Assembly (NCBI RefSeq): GCF_000787395.1
Contig: NZ_JRAA01000002.1
Coordinates: 186,001 to 250,000 of the forward strand
Source of the DNA: Solemya velum gill symbiont
Lineage (GTDB): Bacteria > Pseudomonadota > Gammaproteobacteria > Chromatiales > Chromatiaceae
DNA length: 64,000 nt
Direction: 5' to 3'
Shown: one piece after another, positions 57,151-64,000 of the stretch
Position numbering within the stretch: position 1 is the first letter of the stretch
How the letters are laid out: each line of letters opens with the position of its first letter
The notes under the pieces: model-generated
Databases searched by the model: none
What the model was told of the DNA's origin: nothing
The model's input: the letters and a program-made list of their open reading frames with translations, nothing else
Made by a program: the position numbers and the translations under genes

Positions 57151-59559
57151 CTACCCGGAAGACTTTTTCTGCCGATCCGCGAACTCTTTCAGTCGCATAA
57201 CAACACGTTGATTCAGACTCTGCTCGGGAAACTCTCCCTTGTGATTACGTTCGCCTACTTCCAGCCCGGTCAGAATCGTCATGCATTCATCAATGCTGCT
57301 GACTGCATAGATATTGAACTGACCATTTGCGACTGCATCCACCACCGACTGCTTCAGCATCAGGTGCTTGACGTTTGAAGCTGGAATAATGACTCCCTGC
57401 CCGCCTGTCAGTCCGCGCGCCTTGCACAGATCATAAAAACCCTCGATTTTCTGATTGGCCCCGCCAATCGGCTGTATCTGCCCATGCTGGTTTACGGAGC
57501 CTGTAATTGCGATTGACTGCTTGATTGGAGCCTGCGCCAGGGAGGAGAGCAATGCACAGAGTTCTGCAGCCGAGGCACTGTCACCTTCAATAGGTCCATA
57601 GGATTGCTCAAACACCAGGCTCGCCGAGAGGCTCAACGGACGATCGGTGACATAGCGTGAAGCGAGGAAGCTGGAGAGTATCAGCACACCCTTGGAGTGA
57701 ATCGGCCCACCGAGTTCAACCTCGCGTTCAATATCAATCACCTTGCCTGCGCCCAGTGACGAATTCGCCGTGATACGAACCGGGTGGCCAAAGATGAAGT
57801 TGCCCAACTGGATGGTGGCAAGGCCATTGACCTGGCCGGGCATTTCACCCTCGCTGTCGATCAGGATCGTGTTGCGCAGTGTCTCACGCAGCAGGCGGTC
57901 ACGAATGCGGCTCATGCGGCGCTGTTGCATCCTGATTGCACTACGAACCTCGTCAGTTCCGATAACGCTGTTGTCATTGCGCGTGGCCCAATAGTGCGCT
58001 TCCCTGACAATATCAGCGATACGACGCATGCGCGTGGATAGCATCTGTGCATCACCTGCATTGCGTGAACTCTCCTCGATGACTCTTGCGACCGCACTGT
58101 TATCCAGAGGCTTGAGCTCTTCCTTCCTGACAATGGAAGCAACCAGGCGAGCCAGCTGCAGCATGTTCTCATCGCTGCGTTCCATGTCATCTTCGAAATC
58201 AGCTGCCACCTTGAAATGCTCGAGGAACTCGGGGTCGTACTCCATCAACAGGTAGTAGTACTCACGGTCACCGATAAGAACCACTTTGACATCTAGAGGG
58301 ATAGGTTCGGGTTCAAGTGAAACCGTACCGATCAGGCTGTAGGCCTGGGCAATTGACTTGGTATCGATTTCACGCGATTTCAGGGCGCGCTTGAGCGCTT
58401 CCCATGCAAGCGGCTCTATCAGGATTTTTCGGACATCAATGACAAGGTAGCCACCATTGGCACGATGCAGTGCACCTGGGCGTATCAGGGTGAAATCTGT
58501 AACCAGGTTTCCGTATTGTGATTCGTGTTCGATCTGTCCGACAAGGAATGGATAGGCCGGGTGATCTTCGAAGATGACAGGTGCACCGTCGGAATCATTG
58601 CGATCGACAAGCAGGTTGACGCTGTAGCGACGCAGAATCGCAGATTGCGGATCGATTTCATCCGGGTCTGCAATAATGCTGTTAGCACCCTCTTCCTCAC
58701 CGCTGGATGCCTGCAGAATAATCTCTGCATGATCGGCAATATCCTGCTGCAGTGCCTTGAGGTAACTGATGACCCGGGGGAATTCTTCATACTCCGACAA
58801 CAGTTCATCGATGAGACTGCTGACAGCAAAGAGTGCAACTTCACGATTAAGCTTCTGTACCTTCTCACGTGCCTTGCGCACCCGTTGCGGAATTTTCTGC
58901 AGTGTTTTGCGTAACTCTTCACCAACTTTTTCGGTATCCTGCTGCAGCCGCTCCTGCTCCTTCTCGGAAAGCTTGTTGTACTCTTCCGGTGTGATAGCCA
59001 CACCGTCATGCAGTGGGACAAAAGTAAACCCGGTCGCAGTCTGGATAATGCCAAGATCAAGCTCCTCAGCCTGCTCCTTGACCTCCTGGAAAGCCTTCTC
59101 CTGTGCCTGGTTGGCCTGCTGCTCTATCTCCTGGCGACGGTTGTGATAGTCCTCACTCTCGAACGCAGTTGGCAGGGCAGAACTCGCCTCCTTGACGAGC
59201 TGTGTCATGTCGTCACGAAAACGACGTCCCCTGCCCGCAGGCAGTTCGATCGCTTTCGGTTTGCGTGGCTCATCAAAATTATTGACGTAACACCAGTCAG
59301 TAGAGACGCTCTCCTTGCTCGCCTTCTCCTGCAGAAACTGGCGAATAAAACTGTGCCGTCCGGTACCGGCAGGACCGAGCACAAAGAGATTAAAACCCTG
59401 CAGATCATGCCCCGTACCAAGCTCAATCGCTTCAACGGCACGCTCCTGACCTAGCATGCAGCCAAGATCCTCAAGCTCATCAGTTGTCTTGAACGGGAGG
59501 CTGCCAGGATCGCAGCTCTGGTTAAGATCTCCAGGCAATAATGGCGTAACAGAGTGCAT
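57151..59559 (-). CDS. LonB-like ATP-dependent protease (AAA_32/Lon_C)
   Basis: The 802-residue protein has a Walker A loop of the family's GTGR type (FVLGPAGTGRHSFIRQFL, residues about 58-75) interrupted by a long coiled-coil insertion. A central AAA part follows (HRANGGYLVIDVRKILIEPL, VVLIGDREYYYLLMEYDPEF). The C-terminal S16 Lon protease domain has its Ser in IEGDSASAAELCALLSSLA and its Lys in PIGGANQKIEGFYDL. It lacks the Lon N-terminal substrate domain. It should degrade damaged or specific proteins in the cytosol. Confidence 0.93.
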   Translation of the reverse strand: MHSVTPLLPGDLNQSCDPGSLPFKTTDELEDLGCMLGQERAVEAIELGTGHDLQGFNLFVLGPAGTGRHSFIRQFLQEKASKESVSTDWCYVNNFDEPRKPKAIELPAGRGRRFRDDMTQLVKEASSALPTAFESEDYHNRRQEIEQQANQAQEKAFQEVKEQAEELDLGIIQTATGFTFVPLHDGVAITPEEYNKLSEKEQERLQQDTEKVGEELRKTLQKIPQRVRKAREKVQKLNREVALFAVSSLIDELLSEYEEFPRVISYLKALQQDIADHAEIILQASSGEEEGANSIIADPDEIDPQSAILRRYSVNLLVDRNDSDGAPVIFEDHPAYPFLVGQIEHESQYGNLVTDFTLIRPGALHRANGGYLVIDVRKILIEPLAWEALKRALKSREIDTKSIAQAYSLIGTVSLEPEPIPLDVKVVLIGDREYYYLLMEYDPEFLEHFKVAADFEDDMERSDENMLQLARLVASIVRKEELKPLDNSAVARVIEESSRNAGDAQMLSTRMRRIADIVREAHYWATRNDNSVIGTDEVRSAIRMQQRRMSRIRDRLLRETLRNTILIDSEGEMPGQVNGLATIQLGNFIFGHPVRITANSSLGAGKVIDIEREVELGGPIHSKGVLILSSFLASRYVTDRPLSLSASLVFEQSYGPIEGDSASAAELCALLSSLAQAPIKQSIAITGSVNQHGQIQPIGGANQKIEGFYDLCKARGLTGGQGVIIPASNVKHLMLKQSVVDAVANGQFNIYAVSSIDECMTILTGLEVGERNHKGEFPEQSLNQRVVMRLKEFADRQKKSSG

Positions 59560-59682
59560 ATTTATCCTTCTTGTTTTTTTATGAACTGTATTTCATCTAT
59601 TGCTAATTAAAGACTAGTCCATCTTGCACGGTTTTTGCATCGGAATATTTACAATGACCTGATGACGCGCCTTTCATCAAAA

Positions 59683-59711
59683 TTGAATGACTTCTCCGCA
59701 AAGACTATATT
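59683..59711 (+). promoter_or_regulatory. Sigma-70-type promoter for the zinc-ribbon gene
   Basis: TTGAAT at 59683-59688 and TATATT at 59706-59711 are separated by 17 bases. They precede a short leader with AAAGGAGG before the ATG at 59747. Confidence 0.6.
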
Positions 59712-59746
59712 TATAGTAGAGGAAGAAGTAAAAAAAGGAGGACGAA

Positions 59747-60250
59747 ATGAGCGGAAAAGAAGGTAATGTGGCTCAGCATGGACGACAGGACCGCCTGTTG
59801 AAAGAACACGTCCATGACCCATACATGGCCAGCAAAAAGTTGTCAGAACCGACCGTTTGCCCTCGTTGTCATGTCGTTTACAGCGGCGCAAGATGGCAAT
59901 GGAAGTCCGAGACACCAGAATGTGCATACGAAGAAGTCTGTCCTGCCTGTCGTCGAATCCAGGACAAGGTGCCGGCTGGGATTCTGACGCTGAAAGGCGA
60001 TTTCTTCGAGGAACACCGGGGAGAAATCATGCGCATGGTTCACCACCATATTGAAGATCAGATGGAGCTGCATCCAATGAAACGCCTCATGGGAGTCGTA
60101 GAAGAGGATAACGAAAACAGTGTTCTACTTTTTACCGACACACATCTGCCACGAAGTGTTGGCGAGGCGGTTGAACATGCCTTCAAGGGTGAACTGGATA
60201 TTCACTATACGAAGGAATCAGGGATTGTGCGGGTTTACTGGCAGCGGTAA
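59747..60250 (+). CDS. BCAM0308-family zinc-ribbon protein
   Basis: The 167-residue protein has two CxxC pairs (VCPRCHVVYSG and VCPACRRIQDK), an NMD3-like zinc ribbon at residues 37-72. A C-terminal alpha/beta domain ends IHYTKESGIVRVYWQR. The family is named after a Burkholderia protein of unknown function; RNA or ribosome-related roles are only suggested by the NMD3 similarity. It has an unusually strong ribosome-binding site (AAAGGAGG) and its own promoter, so high expression is likely. Confidence 0.82.
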   Translation: MSGKEGNVAQHGRQDRLLKEHVHDPYMASKKLSEPTVCPRCHVVYSGARWQWKSETPECAYEEVCPACRRIQDKVPAGILTLKGDFFEEHRGEIMRMVHHHIEDQMELHPMKRLMGVVEEDNENSVLLFTDTHLPRSVGEAVEHAFKGELDIHYTKESGIVRVYWQR

Positions 60251-60269
60251 TACTTCCCGTTGCTTGTCG

Positions 60270-60288
60270 TACCGGCCTTGAGCCGGTA
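60270..60288. repeat. Small palindromic intergenic repeat
   Basis: TACCGGC-CTTGA-GCCGGTA forms a perfect 7-pair hairpin between two convergent genes. No T run follows, so it is more like a dispersed palindromic repeat than a terminator. Confidence 0.6.
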
Positions 60289-60336
60289 TCCAGAAGTGCA
60301 TGCACTATTGTAGATGTACCCCGGGTCAAGCCCTCC

Positions 60337-61281
60337 CTACTTCTCGTTGGAAACCCCGTGAGGAACATGCGCTGACGGCACATGGCGTGAAGCCGACTGG
60401 CAATGCTGATGACGATCGTCGAAGAAGATATCTGCACCAAACGCCTTGAGGAAATCACCTTTATCGATGCCACCGAGGAACAGTGCCTCGTCGATACGTA
60501 CACCCCACGACCTCAGGGTACGGATAACACGCTCATGCGCAGGTGCGCCCCTGGCTGTAATCAGGGCTGTGCGTATGGGTGACTTCTCAGCCGGGAGCTC
60601 TTTCTGAATCTGGTGCAAAACGGCAAGAAACTGTTTGAATGGCCCACCGGGCAGTGGCAAACGGGCACTCTCCTTTTCGCTCTTCTCAAATGCCTCGAGA
60701 CCCTCACTCTGGTAAACACGCTCAGCCTCATCGGAAAACAGCACGGCATCACCGTCAAAGGCGATTCGCAGTTGTGTATCTTCCGGCTTTTCGCGACCTT
60801 CCTCATCCGCCTTTCTGTCAAGAAAGATGGTTGCAGCTGCGAGGCCAGAATCAAGCGCCAGGCGGACATCATCCGCATTGGCAGAGAGAAACAGGTGTGC
60901 CCCGAGCGCCTTGGCATAGGGAAACGGCCGTTCGCCACCGGTGAAGGCGGCACGCCTGATCTGCAGTTTGTGATGATCGATTGAATTAAATACGCGCAGG
61001 CCTGTATCGGCGCTATTACGTGACAACAGGACAATCTCGATGGTTGCCTTGTCCTGCAGCAGTGAATTGATATTCAGAAGTTTACGCACCAGCGGGAAGG
61101 CCTGGCCCACTGCGAGGGGCTCATCTTCTCTTTCAACCTGGTAGTTACAGTAGGCTTCTATGCCCTCCTCTTCGTAGACACGATGCGACTCATCAAGATC
61201 GAAAAGCGCACGCGATGAGATGGCAATGACCAGCTTGGCGGGTGGATGCTGCCCGACTGCTGTTACGTCACTGCCTGACAT
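60337..61281 (-). CDS. 5'-nucleotidase (cytosolic cN-I family)
   Basis: The 314-residue protein matches the 5_nucleotid family (PF06189). It shows LVIAISSRALFDLDESHRVY, with the DLD nucleophile loop, VLLSRNSADTGLRVFNSI, RIAFDGDAVLFSDEAERVY and DEALFLGGIDKGDFLKAFGA, then ADIFFDDRH. It dephosphorylates nucleoside monophosphates in the HAD-like manner. It follows the ParA-like gene by 5 bases, so the pair is co-transcribed. Confidence 0.9.
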   Translation of the reverse strand: MSGSDVTAVGQHPPAKLVIAISSRALFDLDESHRVYEEEGIEAYCNYQVEREDEPLAVGQAFPLVRKLLNINSLLQDKATIEIVLLSRNSADTGLRVFNSIDHHKLQIRRAAFTGGERPFPYAKALGAHLFLSANADDVRLALDSGLAAATIFLDRKADEEGREKPEDTQLRIAFDGDAVLFSDEAERVYQSEGLEAFEKSEKESARLPLPGGPFKQFLAVLHQIQKELPAEKSPIRTALITARGAPAHERVIRTLRSWGVRIDEALFLGGIDKGDFLKAFGADIFFDDRHQHCQSASRHVPSAHVPHGVSNEK

Positions 61282-61286
61282 GGGTG

Positions 61287-61928
61287 TTACCTGACAAGGT
61301 GAGAATATAGCTCTGCTGCAAGTGCATTGAACTCACGCACACCCGGATCGCGTGGATCCAGTTCCATGGCAGCCAGTCCTTCACTGAACGAGTGCAGGAA
61401 TACAGCTCGCTGGGAGAGACGCGGAATCAGGAAGCGGATACCCGGCAGTGACACAAGAGCAGCAGCAGTTTCATAGGATTCATTCACAGCCGACTGCATA
61501 TCGACACGATTCAGAAAGCCGTAGACTTCCGGCTTGTTCTCGAGGTTGGCAATAATGCTATTGACGAAACGGACGAAACGCTGGGTTGACCAGACATCTG
61601 CCTGACTTGGAGGTACAGGAACAATAATACGGTCTGCAATCTGGATGGCGCGTTTCAACGATGCCATGTCAGAGGTACCAACATCGATCAGAATCTCTTT
61701 ATAGGAGTTCAGATCAGTACCATCATAGAGTGCCTGGCGTCCCCTGACTTCAATACCCGGCTGGTACCCTTCTTCTGCGCGCACATCGGCGACATCTGTA
61801 AAGGTTGCCTGTGGATCAAGATCCAGCCCGAGTGTTCTTTGTCCTGCCAGCGATAACCAGACGGCAAGATTGAATGTCACCGTACTTTTACCCGAACCAC
61901 CTTTAAGACTACCAATGACTGTGATCAT
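61287..61928 (-). CDS. ParA/MinD-like ATPase
   Basis: The 213-residue protein has the deviant Walker A motif SLKGGSGKSTVTFNLAVWLS and the switch GLDLDPQATFTDV. IILPVPPSQ-type sequence (RIIVPVPPSQADVWSTQRF) follows near residue 115. It resembles orphan ParA-like ATPases that position protein complexes or cargo. No parB gene or parS site is seen. It lies between the Tyr/Gly-rich exported protein and the 5'-nucleotidase, all on the same strand. Confidence 0.88.
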   Translation of the reverse strand: MITVIGSLKGGSGKSTVTFNLAVWLSLAGQRTLGLDLDPQATFTDVADVRAEEGYQPGIEVRGRQALYDGTDLNSYKEILIDVGTSDMASLKRAIQIADRIIVPVPPSQADVWSTQRFVRFVNSIIANLENKPEVYGFLNRVDMQSAVNESYETAAALVSLPGIRFLIPRLSQRAVFLHSFSEGLAAMELDPRDPGVREFNALAAELYSHLVR

Positions 61929-61955
61929 CTATTCTTATTTCCTGTCACTTGCTGC

Positions 61956-62513
61956 TTACCAGCTCGGAACATATCCGCCTGGAGAATAACTGTTGTATCC
62001 CGGCATATAGTTGCCCGGGTTCATGTAGCTGCCCTGGTATCCAGGTACCAGGTATGGAGATTGGCCTGAATAGGGCAACGGAGCCACCGGTGTCGGCTGA
62101 TAAGCCGGGTACGTCGGATAAGCCTGGTAGCCCTGGTAGCCCTGGTAGCCCTGGTAACCATGTTGCACCTGGGGTCTCTGATAACCCCTGTACTGGTAAC
62201 CAGGTTCGACACAAGCGTCCCTACCCGGATTATAAGTCGGCGACAGTGTGCGCTGCTTGCGCGGCGCACGGAACCTGTAATTGCCCATGGCGTTTGATTT
62301 AGGTCCGCTTCCACTCTCCTGCACTGCCTGCTGTTGCTCCATGTCTCCACGAAAGACAAAATCCTGATTACCACTCCCCGTGCTCGCCGGTGTTTCAACA
62401 TCGTTTCGAAACGTGAAACCACCTGTATCAAATGTTGACTGGGCAACTGCAGCTACGGGCAGCAGCAGAACAGCCAGTAAAGAGCAAAATCCTCGGGTTA
62501 TGGCTATCGACAT
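61956..62513 (-). CDS. Exported Tyr/Gly/Pro-rich protein
   Basis: The 185-residue protein starts at ATG 62511-62513, with GGAAAGGAG four bases upstream, and has a signal peptide ending at AVAQS. The C-terminal half is low-complexity: GYQGYQGYQGYQAYPTYPAY, then further Pro/Tyr/Gly units to GGYVPSW. Two short similar segments (GGFTFRNDVE and QDFVFRGDME) precede a basic linker (FRAPRKQRT). No family is recognised; a surface or envelope structural role is inferred. A longer in-frame extension upstream is rejected because it would run through the RND gene's 3' end. Confidence 0.7.
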   Translation of the reverse strand: MSIAITRGFCSLLAVLLLPVAAVAQSTFDTGGFTFRNDVETPASTGSGNQDFVFRGDMEQQQAVQESGSGPKSNAMGNYRFRAPRKQRTLSPTYNPGRDACVEPGYQYRGYQRPQVQHGYQGYQGYQGYQAYPTYPAYQPTPVAPLPYSGQSPYLVPGYQGSYMNPGNYMPGYNSYSPGGYVPSW

Positions 62514-62514
62514 A

Positions 62515-64000
62515 TTACTCCTTTCCACCCTGATCATCAGATTCATCCGGCATATCGCGCAGACGAATACCACGACGACGGCGCTTGCCAGGCTGGGGAA
62601 CAGTGGCACCAGGCATCTGTGAAGCTGAATCCGACTTGGCAGCAGCGACAGACGTTGGCCTGATCGGTGCTGAGAGAAGATCAATATCATCATCACTGGC
62701 CTGTGAAACCTCGATGATATCTTCATCTGCCTGAAGCGGCTCGGCAACTTTCCTCTGCTCGACAACAGGTGCTGCAGGTTCTGGTGCTACGACTTCTGGT
62801 TCAGGTTCAGGTTTCGGCTCAGGTGCAGTAACCGGCTCGGCAACAATCGGCTCAACCACTTCAGGTGCTGGCGCTTCAATCTCCGGTTCAGAAATTGGCG
62901 CTTCTGCTACTGGCTCTGGGGCAGGAGCTTCAACGACCGGCTTGGGCGTTTCAGCTACTGGTTCAGGTTCAGCAACAAATTTCTGCTCTGCTTCTGCAGC
63001 AGGTGCCTGTGGTTCTGGTTCCGGCGCCGGTTCAGGTACAGGCGCAGCCTCAGGTACAGGCGGCGGCGTTGGCGGCGGCTTGGGAGCAGCTGGCGGTTGT
63101 GGTGCTGCCGGTGGCGGAGCCTGAGGAGGCTTCTTCTTTGGAAGCAACAGGCGCAGCCAGTTCATCAGAATACCGAAGAACGAGATCAGCGCGAAGATGG
63201 CGCCGATCAGTTTGCCCCATACCATGAAGGCCATGTCTGTGAACGAACGTTTGGGTGCAACAGGTGCTGCTGCTGGCGCGGGGGTTGAAGTAGTACCACC
63301 AGATCCATCCGGCATATCAACACCAGCCACCTGGTAGAGCGCCTTCGCCGCCTTGGTCGTTCCAAGCGGAATAACAATCAGGGTAAGAACGGTCGAGACC
63401 AGCACACCGGCAGCCAGCGAGATCGCCATGCCCTGAAAGATCGGATCTGTCAGGATGACTGCAGAACCACCGACAAGTGCCAGTGCAGTAATCACGATTG
63501 GGCGCGTTCTGGTCATACAGGCCTTGATAACGGCCTCTTCAAGTACAACCCCTGCACGTACCTCGTGAATCGTGAAATCGACCAGCAAGATCGAGTTACG
63601 CACGATAATACCCGCTAGCGCAATCCAACCGATCATTGACGTTGCTGTAAACTCAGCTCCAACAAATGCATGAGCAGGAATAATTCCAAGCAGTGTCAGT
63701 GGTATCGGCGCCATGATAACTGCAGGAATGCGGAAGTTGCCGAATTCGATGACGACGAGGAAATAGATAACTGCGAGTGCCACCATGAATGCGGCGCCCA
63801 TGTCACGGAATGTCTCGTAGGTGACGGTCCACTCACCGGTCCATTCAAATGATGACTCTATGTCATTTGCGGGTGGCCCCATCCACTCGATGTTATTACC
63901 GAGTATGGCGCCATCCGGAGCGACATAGCCTTGACCATCGTTAGCAGCCGCTAGTGCATCCTGTACCTGCATCATGCCATACACAGGTGCAGCGAGGCGC
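62515..64000 (-). CDS. RND efflux permease, C-terminal part, with long Pro/Glu/Ala tail
   Basis: The frame is open through the window edge (RLAAPVYGMMQVQDAL), so the N-terminal part is outside. The visible part has the RND C-terminal membrane helices: FMVALAVIYFLVVIEFGNFR, GWIALAGIIVRNSILLVDF, RTRPIVITALALVGGSAVIL and GMAISLAAGVLVSTVLTLIV. After a further hydrophobic helix (FALISFFGILMNWLRLLLPK) comes a tail of about 210 residues dominated by Pro, Glu and Ala, ending in a basic patch (GKRRRRGIRLRDM). Such a tail is not usual in RND pumps and would face the cytosol or periplasm depending on the extra helix. The Tyr/Gly-rich gene starts one base after its stop. Confidence 0.88.
   Translation of the reverse strand, partial: RLAAPVYGMMQVQDALAAANDGQGYVAPDGAILGNNIEWMGPPANDIESSFEWTGEWTVTYETFRDMGAAFMVALAVIYFLVVIEFGNFRIPAVIMAPIPLTLLGIIPAHAFVGAEFTATSMIGWIALAGIIVRNSILLVDFTIHEVRAGVVLEEAVIKACMTRTRPIVITALALVGGSAVILTDPIFQGMAISLAAGVLVSTVLTLIVIPLGTTKAAKALYQVAGVDMPDGSGGTTSTPAPAAAPVAPKRSFTDMAFMVWGKLIGAIFALISFFGILMNWLRLLLPKKKPPQAPPPAAPQPPAAPKPPPTPPPVPEAAPVPEPAPEPEPQAPAAEAEQKFVAEPEPVAETPKPVVEAPAPEPVAEAPISEPEIEAPAPEVVEPIVAEPVTAPEPKPEPEPEVVAPEPAAPVVEQRKVAEPLQADEDIIEVSQASDDDIDLLSAPIRPTSVAAAKSDSASQMPGATVPQPGKRRRRGIRLRDMPDESDDQGGKE

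Noticed and set aside
62125-62165. Short tandem repeat that could suggest a CRISPR array
   Set aside because: The period is 9 bases and codes for GYQ units inside an exported protein. There are no spacers.
61956-62765. Longer 269-codon version of the Tyr/Gly-rich protein
   Set aside because: The extra N-terminus overlaps the RND gene in another frame. The ATG at 62513 has a strong ribosome-binding site and a signal peptide.

Overview
The window reads as a chromosome segment of a gammaproteobacterium. The evidence is the rnr-rlmB and guaB-guaA gene pairs, an EF-P beta-lysylation set (efp, epmA, epmB), an RfaH-type regulator heading a surface polysaccharide cluster, and a TAXI-TRAP transporter. 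A membrane pyrophosphatase remnant, a nine-haem cytochrome and a bacteriohaemerythrin point to a redox-active environmental or symbiotic lineage, but genus and lifestyle are inference.

Layout. 1-5 kb: an edge-truncated spermidine-synthase-like membrane protein, pcm, a ferritin-like/CDGSH/4Fe-4S fusion protein and a peptidoglycan-binding exported protein. 5-11.6 kb: housekeeping (tRNA-Arg, guaA, guaB, rlmB, rnr, tRNA-Leu). 11.6-17 kb: a scarred zone with one IS30 and one IS3 element, the 3' part of hppA, the 5' part of a slipin gene, a frameshifted nfeD and a remnant of an M48 peptidase gene. 17-23.6 kb: a DUF2130 coiled-coil protein, an HD-GYP protein, a frameshifted haem/PAS sensor and an intact M48 peptidase. 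23.7-38.4 kb: DUF4399 protein, selO, a cyanophycin-synthetase-like ligase with a formyltransferase, HPP membrane protein, Usp protein, a TAXI-TRAP system (permease frameshifted), an HDAC-type deacetylase and, divergent from it, an acyl-CoA synthetase/GNAT acetyltransferase gene with an in-frame amber codon. 38.4-44.6 kb: cupin, PKD/nine-haem cytochrome, frameshifted haemerythrin, DUF808 and a small membrane protein. 44.6-50.8 kb: a polysaccharide cluster (RfaH-like, EpsG-like, Wza-like, truncated Wzc-like, glycosyltransferase fragment) cut by second copies of the same IS30 and IS3 elements. 50.9-64 kb: methyltransferase, AsmA protein flanked by inverted repeat clusters, EF-P modification set, LonB-like protease, zinc-ribbon protein, 5'-nucleotidase, ParA-like ATPase, a Tyr/Gly-rich exported protein and an RND pump with a long Pro/Glu/Ala tail.

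Three themes stand out. First, gene damage is concentrated at 13-48 kb: four genes are cut by IS elements, four carry frameshifts and one carries a TGG-to-TAG change, while everything after 48 kb looks intact. This is either real gene decay or uneven sequence quality. Second, three of the four IS copies lack matching target duplications and join unrelated half-genes, as expected from IS-mediated deletions. Third, the best candidate for an undescribed pathway is the two-gene unit at 25866-29372: an ATP-grasp/Mur-ligase enzyme related to cyanophycin synthetase, with altered key motifs, followed 15 bases later by a formyltransferase-fold enzyme.
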